Below are positions 22,937 to 23,314 of a stretch of 23,314 bases of DNA, one piece after another. Numbering within the stretch: position 1 is the first letter of the stretch; each line of letters opens with the position of its first letter. Origin of the DNA: an uncultured Propionibacteriaceae bacterium (lineage in GTDB: Bacteria > Actinomycetota > Actinomycetes > Propionibacteriales > Propionibacteriaceae); contig CALCKT010000058.1 in NCBI GenBank assembly GCA_937965785.1, forward strand, positions 1 through 23,314. Direction: 5' to 3'. The notes under the pieces are model-generated. The model was not told the DNA's origin. It was given only the letters and a program-made list of their open reading frames with translations, and made no database searches. The position numbers were made by a program, and so were the translations under genes.

Positions 22937-23199
22937 GCGTCGGGACCTTCCTGGACATAGCTGACCTGGATGGCCTCGCCGTGGAGGTCGGCGATCTGCG
23001 CCAGCAGCGGCAACGGGTTGTGGGGGGCGACGAGGATGAAGGCGCCGCCCACGTTCAAGGAGCCGACCACCCCGAGGATCGCGGCGTGCCGGATCGCGTG
23101 CGGGATGACTCGGGCATCGAGTTCGGGCAGGGAGTCGTGACCGCAGCCGCAGCCACAGCTACCCCCGGAGGACTTCTCGGTGATGGGCAGTTCAGTCAT
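22906..23199 (-). CDS. DUF2249 domain protein with Cys-rich N-terminus
   Basis: The 97-aa protein carries a complete DUF2249 domain: LDARVIPHAIRHAAILGVVG, then GGAFILVAPHNPLPLLAQI, then YVQEGPDAWKLKLER. DUF2249 proteins resemble TusA/SirA-type folds and often sit with nitrite and NO metabolism genes. Before the domain is a CGCGCGHD run (residues 15-22), a likely metal-binding tail. It is the first gene of the nitrogen-oxide operon and is preceded by TAAACT 7 bases upstream of the ATG with no ribosome-binding site. Exact function is unknown. Confidence 0.85.
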   Translation of the reverse strand: MTELPITEKSSGGSCGCGCGHDSLPELDARVIPHAIRHAAILGVVGSLNVGGAFILVAPHNPLPLLAQIADLHGEAIQVSYVQEGPDAWKLKLERRS

Positions 23200-23206
23200 G
23201 CGGCGG

Positions 23207-23212
23207 AGTTTA
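23207..23212 (-). promoter_or_regulatory. Possible -10 box for leaderless nitrogen-oxide operon transcript
   Basis: TAAACT lies 7 bases before the ATG at 23199. No -35 consensus, and no clear FNR/NnrR-type palindrome was found in the 100 bp upstream. Confidence 0.35.
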
Positions 23213-23292
23213 ACGACATCCGGGGCATCACTGTGGACGACACCACCATTCGGGAGGATCGCCAGTAGGCTTGCGACCCGGCAGGGACAGTT

Positions 23293-23314
23293 ATGCGCGA
23301 GGAGGAGGTGCCCA
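23293..23314 (+). CDS. Possible start of a plus-strand gene, cut by the window edge
   Basis: A strong GAGGAGGAGG purine run lies 5 bases from the window end, so a start codon may follow just outside. Alternatively ATG 23293 opens MREEEVP. Divergent placement to the nitrogen-oxide operon would suit a regulator, but nothing can be identified from this length. Confidence 0.25.

Noticed and set aside
1..23314. tRNA, rRNA, CRISPR arrays, intact insertion sequences
   Set aside because: I saw no tRNA-like cloverleaf, regularly spaced direct repeats or transposase motifs; without tools a cryptic one could be missed.

Overview
The window is high-GC actinobacterial DNA. The gene set (membrane-anchored copper nitrite reductase next to an NnrS-like protein and a DUF2249 protein, an amylosucrase, several starts that look leaderless) fits a Propionibacteriales-type organism. 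That placement is a guess from gene content; no rRNA or marker gene is present.

Region 1 (1-10641, minus strand) is the most interesting part. One tightly packed operon of about 10 kb reads right to left: a promoter (10613-10641), a 23-codon leader ORF ending in Met-Cys-Cys-Cys-Pro-Cys (10511-10582), a long structured leader, a Tat/lipoprotein-type substrate-binding protein, a fused LivH-LivM permease, LivG and LivF ATPases, a URO-D/methyltransferase-fold protein, a urocanase homologue, a DUF917 (S-methyl-thiohydantoin desulfurase-type) protein, and a histidine-ammonia-lyase homologue whose cofactor-forming Ala-Ser-Gly triad reads Gly-Thr-Gly. Lyase, hydratase and desulfurase together match the known logic of ergothioneine or S-methyl-ergothioneine breakdown, not ordinary histidine use. 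A cysteine-rich leader peptide would tie expression to sulfur supply. I infer a sulfur-scavenging system that imports a thiohistidine betaine, removes trimethylamine, hydrates the ring and releases sulfur. The URO-D-like protein is the unexplained part. A metallophosphoesterase fragment lies at the left edge.

Region 2 (10642-13924) is an accessory patch with visibly lower GC in the middle: a VOC/glyoxalase-like pseudogene broken by one stop codon, an orphan PIN-domain toxin, a divergent two-gene cassette (a single-pass membrane protein, then a cysteine-rich protein with repeated CxxC...CxH motifs and a phage-prohead-protease-like strand), and gene-poor DNA ending in a 47-bp palindromic repeat.

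Region 3 (13925-19112) holds amylosucrase and a patatin-like phospholipase on the minus strand. Across a 419-bp divergent intergenic region with a large inverted repeat lies a secreted four-SH3b protein with an M15-peptidase-like C-terminal domain.

Region 4 (19143-23199, minus strand) is a nitrogen-oxide operon: DUF2249 protein, NnrS-like membrane protein, and a three-part nitrite reductase (membrane domain, extra cupredoxin, NirK). The right edge may hold the start of a plus-strand gene.
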